Positions 6,530 to 12,517 of a stretch of 13,012 nucleotides of DNA are shown piece by piece. Every line of letters starts with the position of its first letter. Positions within the stretch are counted from its first letter, which is position 1. Location: assembly GCA_036494925.1 (NCBI GenBank), contig DASXNR010000202.1:1-13012 (forward strand), in the 5' to 3' direction. The notes below the pieces were generated by a model. The model searched no databases. It was not told the DNA's origin and saw nothing but the letters and a program-made list of their open reading frames with translations. The DNA comes from JAMXLO01 sp036494925. Its GTDB lineage: Bacteria > Pseudomonadota > Alphaproteobacteria > Acetobacterales > Acetobacteraceae. Made by a program: the position numbers and the translations under genes.

Positions 6530-8220
6530 GCGGTGACCACCTCCTTCACCCCCAGCTCCGCCGCCATCTGTTCGCGCATGATGAATTTCTGCATCTTGCC
6601 CGTGACAGTCATGGGAAACTCATCGACGAACCGGATGTGCCGCGGCACCTTGTAATGTGCGATCTGCTCCCGGCAGAACTCGCGCACCTCGTCCGCGGTC
6701 AGCGTCTCGCCGCTGCGCAGCTTGATCCAGGCGCACAGCTCCTCGCCGTAGCGTTCATCGGGAATGCCGAACACCTGCACATCCTGGATTCTTGGATGAC
6801 GATAGAGAAATTCCTCGATCTCGCGTGGATAGATATTCTCGCCGCCGCGGATCACCATGTCCTTGATCCGGCCAACGATCTTGCAATAACCCTCCTCGTC
6901 CATCGTGGCCAGATCGCCGGTGTGCATCCAGCGTGCGGCGTCGATCGTCTGCTCGGTGCGCTCTTTGTCATTCCAGTAGCCCAGCATCACGCAATAGCCA
7001 CGGGTGCAGAACTCGCCCGCCACGCCGCGAGGCACGACGCGGCCCTCCGCGTCAACGATCTTCACCTCGATATGCGGCTGCACGCGTCCCACCGTGGTCA
7101 CGCGGCGCTCCACTGGATCGTCCGTCGTTGTCTGGGTGCTGACCGGGCTGGTCTCGGTCATGCCATAGGCGATGGTGATCTCGCTGAGGTGCATCTCGCG
7201 AGTGCAACGACGCATCACTTCGATCGGGCACGGTGCGCCTGCCATGATGCCGGTGCGCAGCGACGAGAGATCGAACTTTTCGAACTCCGGATGCTCGAGC
7301 TGCGCGATGAACATGGTGGGCACACCGTGCAGCCCGGTGCAGCGCTCTTCCGCCACCGTCTGCAACGTGGTCAATGGGTCGAAGCCTTCACCCGGATATA
7401 CCATCGCCGCGCCATGCGTGGTGCAGACCAGATTGCCCAGCACCATGCCGAAGCAATGATACAGCGGCACCGGGATGCACAGCCGGTCCTCGTGTGTCAG
7501 CTTCATCGCCTCGCCGATGAAGAAACCGTTGTTGAGGATGCCGTGATGCGTCAGCGTCGCCCCCTTCGGCGCACCTGTCGTCCCCGAGGTGAACTGGATG
7601 TTGATGGCATCGTCGAACTGCAGCTTCGGGCCCAGCTCGACCAACCGTGCATGGTGCGATTGAGCCGCCATGCCGGACACGCTGTCGAACGGGATCGCGC
7701 CGGGCGCGGCCGGACCGCCGATCTGGATCACCATCTCCAGCGTCGGCAGCCGCGCCGCCCGCAACTGGCCGGGCAAGGCGGTGCACAGTTCCGGTGCCAG
7801 CGCATTGACCATGCCGACATAATCCGAGTTCTTGAACGAAGTGGCGGTGATCAGCGCGCGGCAGCCCACCTTGTTCAGCGCATACTCCAGTTCCGACAGC
7901 CGATAGGCGGGGTTGATGTTGACCAGGATCAATCCGGCCTTTGCGGTGGCGAATTGCGTGATCACCCACTCGGCGTTGTTCGGCGACCAGATGCCGACCC
8001 GTTCGCCGGGCTGCAGCCCGAGCGCGACCAGGCCAGCGGCGAATGCATCGACCTTCTCGCCAAGCTCGCGGTAGCTCCAGCGCACGCCCTGCTGACGCAC
8101 CACCAATGCCGAGCGGTCGCCCCACCGTGCCACCGCGCGATCGAAATTGGCGCCGATCGTTTCGCCGATCAGCGGCACGCTGGCAGCGCCGTGCACGTAG
8201 CTCAGCGCGGCTTCAGTCAT
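6526..8220 (-). CDS. AMP-forming acyl-CoA synthetase (fatty-acyl-CoA synthase type)
   Basis: A 564-aa adenylate-forming enzyme that activates a carboxylic acid with ATP and CoA to acyl-CoA, AMP and PPi. Motifs occur in the expected order: the phosphate loop FTSGTTGAPKGATLTHHG (210-227), YGMTETSP (352-359), TGDLA (434-438), the hinge and core GRIKDMVIRGGENIYPREIE (450-469) and the C-terminal catalytic lysine K542 in TVTGKMQKF. The overall pattern (NINPAYRLSELEYALNKVGC; HGVPTMFIAQLEHPEF) fits the medium-chain FadD-like branch rather than acetyl-CoA synthetase. The start at 8220 has GGGAGG upstream with about 7 nt spacing. It is the first gene of the four-gene minus-strand operon and its stop overlaps the GMC start (ATGA). 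It is divergent from phaA across 111 bp. The acid substrate is unknown. Confidence 0.93.
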   Translation of the reverse strand: MTEAALSYVHGAASVPLIGETIGANFDRAVARWGDRSALVVRQQGVRWSYRELGEKVDAFAAGLVALGLQPGERVGIWSPNNAEWVITQFATAKAGLILVNINPAYRLSELEYALNKVGCRALITATSFKNSDYVGMVNALAPELCTALPGQLRAARLPTLEMVIQIGGPAAPGAIPFDSVSGMAAQSHHARLVELGPKLQFDDAINIQFTSGTTGAPKGATLTHHGILNNGFFIGEAMKLTHEDRLCIPVPLYHCFGMVLGNLVCTTHGAAMVYPGEGFDPLTTLQTVAEERCTGLHGVPTMFIAQLEHPEFEKFDLSSLRTGIMAGAPCPIEVMRRCTREMHLSEITIAYGMTETSPVSTQTTTDDPVERRVTTVGRVQPHIEVKIVDAEGRVVPRGVAGEFCTRGYCVMLGYWNDKERTEQTIDAARWMHTGDLATMDEEGYCKIVGRIKDMVIRGGENIYPREIEEFLYRHPRIQDVQVFGIPDERYGEELCAWIKLRSGETLTADEVREFCREQIAHYKVPRHIRFVDEFPMTVTGKMQKFIMREQMAAELGVKEVVTA

Positions 8221-8331
8221 GAAAGAGCCTCCCTGCGTTCTTGTCGGGTCTGATATTGTGCCGCTTCGTGCCTACATGGCCAGAGGCAGTTGGCGGCGCT
8301 AGTCTGCCGCTCCAGAACAGGAGAGCCACTC
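8221..8331. promoter_or_regulatory. Divergent intergenic region between the catabolic operon and phaA
   Basis: This 111-bp spacer must contain promoters for both directions. It holds good ribosome sites at each end: GGGAGG before the synthetase and AGGAG at 8319-8323 with 8 nt spacing before phaA. I find no convincing pair of -35 and -10 boxes on either strand. A short dyad, GCGGC with an 8-nt loop and GCCGC, lies near 8293-8310 and may be chance in GC-rich DNA. Its position makes it a candidate for joint control of acyl-CoA supply and PHA synthesis. Confidence 0.5.
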
Positions 8332-9504
8332 ATGGACGACATTGTCATCGTCTCTGCCGCCCGCACTCCGGTGGGCAGTTTTTCCGGCGCCCTCGGCACA
8401 CTGTCCGCGCACGCGCTCGGCACCGTCGCCTTGCAGGCCGCCTTCGAGCGCGCCGGTGTCGAGGCCGGTGACGTGGACGAAGTGATTCTGGGTCAGGTTC
8501 TGGCCGCCGGCGAGGGCCAGAACCCTGCCCGCCAGGCCGCGCGCGCCGCCGGCCTGCCGGACGCCAAGACGGCGTTCGGAATCAACCAGGTGTGCGGCTC
8601 CGGCCTGCGTGCCGTCGCACTCGCCGCGCAGCAGATCCGCACCGGCGAAAGCGCCATCGTGGCCGCCGGCGGCATGGAGAGCATGAGCCAGTCGCAGCAC
8701 TCGGCCTATCTGCGTGCCGGTCAGAAGATGGGCGGCATCGAGTTCATCGACACCATGCTGAAGGACGGGCTGTGGGACGCATTCCACGGCTACCATATGG
8801 GCAACACCGCCGAGAACGTCGCCAGCAAGTACCAGATCACCCGTGAGCAGCAGGACCAGTTCGCGCTCGGCTCGCAGCAGAAGGCGAGCGCCGCGCAGAA
8901 GGCGGGCCGCTTCAAGGACGAGATCGCGCCGGTGACGGTGAAGGGGCGCAGGGGCGACGTGGTGGTGGCCGATGACGAGTACATCCGCCACGACGCCAGC
9001 ATCGAGACCATGGCCAAGCTGCGGCCCGCATTCAGCAAGGACGGGACGGTCACCGCCGCCAATGCGTCCGGCATCAACGACGGCGCGGCCGCACTGGTGC
9101 TGATGAGCGCGGCCGAGGCGGCGAAGCGCGGTTTGACGCCGCTGGCGCGGATCGCGGCGTTTGCGACAGCGGGTGTGGATCCGGCGGTGATGGGCACCGG
9201 TCCGATACCGGCCACACGCAAGGCGCTGGCCAGGGCCGGCTGGAAGGTCGATGACCTCGACCTGATCGAAGCCAACGAGGCGTTCGCCGCGCAGGCGCTG
9301 GCAGTGAACAAGGACCTCGGCTGGGACACCGACCGGGTGAACGTGAACGGCGGTGCGATCGCGATCGGGCATCCGATCGGGGCGTCCGGCGCGCGTGTAC
9401 TGATAACGCTGCTGCACGAAATGCAGAAGCGGGATGCGAAGAAGGGGCTCGCCACGCTGTGCATCGGCGGCGGCATGGGCGTCGCGATGTGCGTGCAGCG
9501 GTAA
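8332..9504 (+). CDS. phaA: Acetyl-CoA acetyltransferase, PHA biosynthetic thiolase
   Basis: A 390-aa biosynthetic thiolase that condenses two acetyl-CoA into acetoacetyl-CoA, the first step of polyhydroxybutyrate synthesis. Catalytic residues are C88 (NQVCGSG), H347 (GHPIGAS) and C377 (CIGGGMG), each one position lower than in Zoogloea ramigera PhbA (C89, H348, C378). MDDIVIVSAARTPVGSFSGA at the N-terminus and YHMGNTAENVASKYQITREQ are typical of the PhaA group. The frame is open back to 8290, but the ATG at 8332 has AGGAG with 8 nt spacing and matches family starts. It is clearly different from the BktB-like thiolase at 2918-4105, so the two are specialised paralogues. A VOC-fold gene begins 7 nt after its stop. 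Its usual partner phaB lies 3 kb downstream rather than next to it. Confidence 0.94.
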   Translation: MDDIVIVSAARTPVGSFSGALGTLSAHALGTVALQAAFERAGVEAGDVDEVILGQVLAAGEGQNPARQAARAAGLPDAKTAFGINQVCGSGLRAVALAAQQIRTGESAIVAAGGMESMSQSQHSAYLRAGQKMGGIEFIDTMLKDGLWDAFHGYHMGNTAENVASKYQITREQQDQFALGSQQKASAAQKAGRFKDEIAPVTVKGRRGDVVVADDEYIRHDASIETMAKLRPAFSKDGTVTAANASGINDGAAALVLMSAAEAAKRGLTPLARIAAFATAGVDPAVMGTGPIPATRKALARAGWKVDDLDLIEANEAFAAQALAVNKDLGWDTDRVNVNGGAIAIGHPIGASGARVLITLLHEMQKRDAKKGLATLCIGGGMGVAMCVQR

Positions 9505-9511
9505 CCGCGCC

Positions 9512-9952
9512 ATGGTCAGGCACTTCGACCACCTGACGATCGTGGTACGGGATGCCGAAAGGGCGAAGGCGTTCTTCGCCCTGCTCGGCTTCAAAGAGGC
9601 GATGTCGGTGATAATCAAGGGTCCGGTGTTCGCCGACTATATGGGCGTTCCCGGCATCGAAGCCGAACACATCACGCTGGTCCTGGAACATGCCACGCCG
9701 CGAGCCGAGATCCAGCTGCTCCGTTATCTCAATCCGGCGATGCTGCCAAATCCGCATGTCCACGACCTGAACACGCTCGGGATGAATCACATCGGCTTTG
9801 CGGTCGACGACATCGAAGCCGAGGTCGCGCGCCTGCGCAGCGGCGGATTCAAGACCCGCAACGAAGTCATGGATTTTCATGCGCGCAAGCTGGTGTTCAT
9901 CGAAGGGCCGGAGGGCGTGACGATCGAGCTGTCGCAAAGACAGGCCGACTAG
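9512..9952 (+). CDS. VOC-family protein (glyoxalase / methylmalonyl-CoA epimerase-like fold)
   Basis: A 146-aa vicinal oxygen chelate protein with two beta-alpha-beta-beta-beta modules, FDHLTIVVRDAERAKAFF near the start and MNHIGFAVDDIEAEVARL near residues 91-108. Candidate metal ligands are H7, E66 or Q68 in AEIQLLRYLNP, H93 and E139 in GVTIELSQ. This spacing resembles methylmalonyl-CoA epimerases and lactoylglutathione lyase-like proteins, but the precise reaction cannot be assigned. The ATG at 9512 is 7 nt after the phaA stop and has no good Shine-Dalgarno, suggesting translation coupled to phaA. Co-transcription with phaA hints at a CoA-ester or toxic-aldehyde substrate, which is an inference. 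It ends 36 nt before the convergent CGNR gene, with no clear terminator between them. Confidence 0.85.
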   Translation: MVRHFDHLTIVVRDAERAKAFFALLGFKEAMSVIIKGPVFADYMGVPGIEAEHITLVLEHATPRAEIQLLRYLNPAMLPNPHVHDLNTLGMNHIGFAVDDIEAEVARLRSGGFKTRNEVMDFHARKLVFIEGPEGVTIELSQRQAD

Positions 9953-9988
9953 AAGCTGCCGCGGCCACCATCGCTGACAGGCGCCGGG

Positions 9989-10570
9989 TCATTGCTTCTT
10001 CTGCCGCAGGTAGTGCCGATGCGCCTTGGCGCGATTGCCACAGGCGCTCATCGAGCACCAGCGGCGGTTGCCGCTCTTGCTGTTGTCGAGGAACAGCCAC
10101 CCGCAGTCCGGATTGGCACATTGGCGCACGCGCCCAAGCTGATTGCCCACCAGCAGGTCGGCAGCAGACCATAGCACCGGCGCCAGCAGCACACTGGCCG
10201 AAGGCGCCGGCGTGCCGATGTCCCACCCGCCCGGTCGCACATGCCGCCGCGGCGGTGCTTCGGCCAAGGCGAGATTGAGCGCCGCAAGGACCGCCGCGTC
10301 GGGAGCGCGCCCGGACGCCGTCGCGGCAAAGCAGCGATGGATGGTCTCACGCAGACCAATCGCACCGCCGAATACCCCAGACGCCTGATCAAACCGCCGC
10401 AGCAGCGCCGGCGGCAGACGCTCCGCCGTTGCGGCCCAACCCAGCAGGTCGGCTGGACTGTTCAGTTGCTCGGTCGGTGCTGCGCTGCCGCGCCAATACC
10501 GCGTGTTGGCATAGGCCAGACAAAGATCGTCGTCGGGCGCTGCAATCACCTCGCCGGGTCGGTTCACCAT
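9989..10570 (-). CDS. ABATE/CGNR zinc-finger protein, putative transcriptional regulator
   Basis: A 193-aa protein with an N-terminal ABATE-like domain (about residues 10-140, formerly described as a putative stress-induced regulator domain) and a C-terminal CGNR zinc finger. The finger has C151, C156, C172 and C177, with CSMSACGNRAKAHRHYLR giving the CGNR name and a basic tail likely to touch DNA. Known members are uncharacterised or thought to regulate transcription; a DNA-binding role is inferred. It is divergent from a VOC gene, and their shared spacer holds two copies of an operator-like dyad, the usual layout of an autoregulated regulator and its target. The start at 10570 has only a weak AGGA 4 nt upstream. 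A good promoter match places the predicted transcript start about 5 nt before the ATG, so the mRNA may be nearly leaderless. Confidence 0.88.
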   Translation of the reverse strand: MVNRPGEVIAAPDDDLCLAYANTRYWRGSAAPTEQLNSPADLLGWAATAERLPPALLRRFDQASGVFGGAIGLRETIHRCFAATASGRAPDAAVLAALNLALAEAPPRRHVRPGGWDIGTPAPSASVLLAPVLWSAADLLVGNQLGRVRQCANPDCGWLFLDNSKSGNRRWCSMSACGNRAKAHRHYLRQKKQ

Positions 10571-10575
10571 GGCAT

Positions 10576-10597
10576 CCTAACCATATAGGGGGTTGAC
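10576..10597. promoter_or_regulatory. Operator-like dyad, copy A
   Basis: This 22-bp segment carries CTAACC at 10577-10582 and GGTTGA at 10591-10596. The second is nearly the reverse complement of the first (5 of 6). Half-site spacing matches copy B at 10621-10642 exactly, and the two copies start 45 bp apart. It overlaps the candidate minus-strand -10 box and the plus-strand TTGACA, so a bound protein would probably block transcription of both divergent genes. The binding protein is unknown; the adjacent CGNR regulator is the obvious candidate. Confidence 0.5.
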
Positions 10598-10610
10598 ATT
10601 CGGGCGGCAA
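10582..10610 (-). promoter_or_regulatory. Candidate sigma70-type promoter of the CGNR gene
   Basis: Read on the minus strand, TTGCCG (10605-10610) and TATATG (10582-10587) are separated by 17 nt, the ideal spacing. The expected transcript start is near 10575, about 5 nt before the ATG at 10570. Confidence 0.45.
10593..10598 (+). promoter_or_regulatory. Candidate -35 box TTGACA for the VOC gene
   Basis: A perfect TTGACA lies 57 nt before the VOC start at 10655. No good -10 hexamer is visible at 16-18 nt spacing (the sequence there is GC-rich, around CCCTGT). It may need an activator, or the match may be incidental. Confidence 0.35.
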
Positions 10611-10620
10611 TCTGGCCCTG

Positions 10621-10642
10621 TCTAACTGTCATGATGGTTAGA
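10621..10642. promoter_or_regulatory. Operator-like dyad, copy B (near-perfect 22-bp palindrome)
   Basis: TCTAAC (10621-10626) and GTTAGA (10637-10642) are perfect inverted half-sites, and the centre TCATGA is also palindromic. In all, 18 of 22 positions are symmetric. The site ends where the ribosome site of the VOC gene begins. It could be a repressor operator or a small hairpin in the mRNA leader hiding the ribosome site; the shared half-sites of copy A favour an operator. Confidence 0.6.
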
Positions 10643-10648
10643 AGGAGG
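10642..10648 (+). promoter_or_regulatory. Shine-Dalgarno AAGGAGG deciding the VOC start
   Basis: Four in-frame ATGs occur at 10631, 10634, 10649 and 10655. AAGGAGG lies after the first two, touches the third with no spacing, and is 6 nt before the ATG at 10655. Only 10655 has normal spacing, and the VOC fold begins there. Confidence 0.7.
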
Positions 10649-10654
10649 ATGTCC

Positions 10655-11032
10655 ATGATCGCCCACATATCCATCGGAGCGCGCGACATCGCCCGCGCCC
10701 GCCGCTTCTACGACGCCGCGCTGAAACCGCTCGGCTACACCTGCCTCAGTCCCAGTGACGGCGCGCTGGGCTATGGCGCCAAGACGGCCGATTTCTGGGT
10801 CATGGGCACCGAGCATCCGGTGCCGGCGGACGACCGGTCCGGCCTGCATATCTGTTTCACTGCCCCCGACCGGGCGTCGGTCGACGCCTTCCACAAGGCG
10901 GCGCTGCAGACCGGCGGCAAGGACAACGGCAAGCCCGGACTGCGCGCCGATTACGGCCCCGACTACTACGCTGCGTTCGCGGTCGATCCGGACGGCTATC
11001 GAATCGAGGCCTGGTGCGGCAAGAAATCCTGA
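10655..11032 (+). CDS. VOC-family protein (glyoxalase/bleomycin-resistance/dioxygenase fold)
   Basis: A 125-aa vicinal oxygen chelate protein, the usual size for stand-alone members. It opens with MIAHISIGARDIARARRFYD, continues with an aromatic strand DFWVM (46-50), a second module starting GLHICFTAPDRASVDAFHKA (63-82), and ends with AFAVDPDGYRIEAWC. Candidate metal ligands are H4, H65 and E118. Members of this group have many activities (isomerase, lyase, dioxygenase, drug or toxin binding), and the reaction is not assignable. The start is fixed by AAGGAGG 6 nt upstream of 10655. It is divergent from the CGNR regulator and probably its target through the two dyads in the shared spacer. It converges on the sulfotransferase-like gene across 25 bp, with no visible terminator hairpin. 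It differs clearly in sequence from the VOC protein at 9512-9952. Confidence 0.88.
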   Translation: MIAHISIGARDIARARRFYDAALKPLGYTCLSPSDGALGYGAKTADFWVMGTEHPVPADDRSGLHICFTAPDRASVDAFHKAALQTGGKDNGKPGLRADYGPDYYAAFAVDPDGYRIEAWCGKKS

Positions 11033-11057
11033 CCGCACGCGTCGCAGCCGGCTCCGC

Positions 11058-12287
11058 CTATGGCGTTTCGACGCACGGCGGAACCGCTGCGGCGAGTGGC
11101 CTCTGCTGCAGCGCAAGCCATCCGCCAAGCCAGCGCAACGGCGCTGTCATTTTCCAGCTCCGCGACGTGAGGACAGCGGTCAATTCCCGTTCCGCTTGAG
11201 TCGCCCGTCGCGCGGCCAGATGCAATTCCCCCAGCTGGGCCGGCTGCACGTTGCACGCCGCGACAGTCAGCGCGCGCATGCTGGCCTCAGCCAGCAGCTT
11301 CCCCAGCAGCGCCGGCGCGGCATTGCCACACCACTCGGTCCCTGCGTAATCCGCCAAGAAGGCCTCCGCCGCGTGGTGCGTCGCGAGTATTTCGGCGCTG
11401 TGCGGGCGGTATTCGCTCGCAGCGGAGCTCGCGTCGTCATGACGCGGACCAAATTCGAACGTCTGTCCGGTCAGTTTCGCAAGCCGCAGCTGGCATTCGC
11501 GGCGATACCAGCTCGAATGCGCCAACAGATCGGTGTCGATCACCAGATCGACCGAATCCGGGATCCTGGCGGCGGTGAGGATCCAGAACGCCATGAAGCA
11601 GCGATAGCAGTCGGCGAGACTGCCGCTCAGCACGCGCGTTTCGCAGTCCGCCATGCTCGGGCCTGGCAGTTTGATAGCGAGAAGTTGCATACAGTCGCGC
11701 ACTGGCGGCAGATCCCTGTGCGCGGCCAGCAGCAACAGCGGCATTGCAAGGAAGTACAGGTTGTTGTGCAGCGCGAACTGCCGGTACGATGATGCGAACT
11801 GGCCGAGGGGATTGCGCAGCACGGCGATGTTCACGGCGTCGGGAAATTTCTGCTGCATCCAGCCGATGCGTCCCAGCGACCGGCAGAACTTGAGCACCGG
11901 CTGCCGGCTTCGGGTCGCCGCCGTCCGCAGCAACAGCTGCAGATAGCGTTCTAGATCTGGCAGGTTTGCGTCCGGTGGCGCAAAGAAATCGGCGGTGGCG
12001 AACGAGCTGCGATAGCCGCGCACGCCTGCTCGCTCGCGCGCCAGCAATGGCTCGAACTCGACGAAATAGGGCCGATCGAGGAAATTGTGCCCGGACGCCC
12101 AATCGCCCGCGTGCAACGAGGCGAAGCCGTCAGGCCGCAGCGAAGCGAGCATGTCCGACAGTGGTTCATAGTAGGCGGTGATCCCCGGCATCCGACGGAA
12201 CCGGTTCCAGATCCAGGTGCCGCGGGTTCGCCAGCCGCAATGCAGGAACACCGGCGGACGGCGCGACACATGGGCGCGACCGTCCAT
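11058..12287 (-). CDS. Sulfotransferase-like protein with glycosyltransferase-type C-terminal tail
   Basis: With the ATG at 12287 the protein has 409 aa. Close to the N-terminus, FLHCGWRTRGTWIWNRFR (14-31) occupies the place of the sulfotransferase 5'-phosphosulfate loop, although the usual PRSGT core is altered to WRTRGT. Further on, VLKFCRSLGRIGWM (131-144) and IAVLRNPLGQFASSYRQF (154-171) match the 3'-phosphate-binding RNPxxxxxS region of PAPS-dependent sulfotransferases. The tail SRSWKMTAPLRWLGG (375-389) resembles an element I know from C-termini of polysaccharide glycosyltransferases. A role in modifying a surface glycan is therefore plausible, but activity is unproven. There is no signal peptide. 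The start is uncertain: 12287 has a GGCGGGG site very close to the ATG and puts the loop where the family expects it; an ATG at 12356 (432 aa) lacks a ribosome site. It has no functional link to its PHA neighbours and may be an insertion. Confidence 0.72.
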   Translation of the reverse strand: MDGRAHVSRRPPVFLHCGWRTRGTWIWNRFRRMPGITAYYEPLSDMLASLRPDGFASLHAGDWASGHNFLDRPYFVEFEPLLARERAGVRGYRSSFATADFFAPPDANLPDLERYLQLLLRTAATRSRQPVLKFCRSLGRIGWMQQKFPDAVNIAVLRNPLGQFASSYRQFALHNNLYFLAMPLLLLAAHRDLPPVRDCMQLLAIKLPGPSMADCETRVLSGSLADCYRCFMAFWILTAARIPDSVDLVIDTDLLAHSSWYRRECQLRLAKLTGQTFEFGPRHDDASSAASEYRPHSAEILATHHAAEAFLADYAGTEWCGNAAPALLGKLLAEASMRALTVAACNVQPAQLGELHLAARRATQAERELTAVLTSRSWKMTAPLRWLGGWLALQQRPLAAAVPPCVETP

Positions 12288-12517
12288 TTCCCCGCCACGC
12301 GTCCGGTCTCGCCGACCTGCGTGGTCGGCGTCGGCATCAACGACGTCACTGCTCATGCAAACGCATGTTGCGTGAGTCAGGTGCCTGCCGTTGTGCCTGG
12401 TGGTTACGAAGTGCAACAGTATTCGCTTCGATGGCCAGCGCGGCGCCGGGGATGTCAGTTGTGCGCGCCACGTTGTAAGGTTGGGATGTCTGGATAAAAC
12501 CAAGCAGGGAGGAACCG
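12288..12517. promoter_or_regulatory. Divergent spacer upstream of phaB
   Basis: This 230-bp stretch (161 bp if the sulfotransferase starts at 12356) separates the divergent sulfotransferase-like gene and phaB. It contains an 8-bp direct repeat, GGGATGTC, at 12449-12456 and 12483-12490 (34-bp period), GTTGT twice between them, and GATAAA at 12493-12498 preceded by TTGTAA at only 14 nt. This is too short a spacer for a normal sigma70 promoter. AGGGAGG at 12506-12512 is a good ribosome site 5 nt before the phaB ATG. I see no small gene with good support. Confidence 0.4.

Noticed and set aside
4910..8220. Polyethylene glycol degradation (peg) operon
   Set aside because: A GMC dehydrogenase next to an acyl-CoA ligase recalls peg genes, but the TonB receptor, permease and aldehyde dehydrogenase are absent, and FAH and thiolase genes are not part of that operon.
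6637..8253. 538-codon plus-strand open frame opposite the acyl-CoA synthetase
   Set aside because: It is antisense to a gene with all adenylation motifs, and its Arg/His/Asp/Ala-rich translation is typical of shadow frames.
8299..9618. 439-codon minus-strand open frame opposite phaA
   Set aside because: It is antisense to a complete thiolase, with low-complexity composition and no recognisable domain.
9953..9988. Terminator between the convergent VOC and CGNR genes
   Set aside because: No stable hairpin followed by a T-run is visible on either strand.
12470..12500. sigma70 promoter TTGTAA/GATAAA for phaB
   Set aside because: The spacer is only 14 nt and both boxes are imperfect; too weak to call as a feature.
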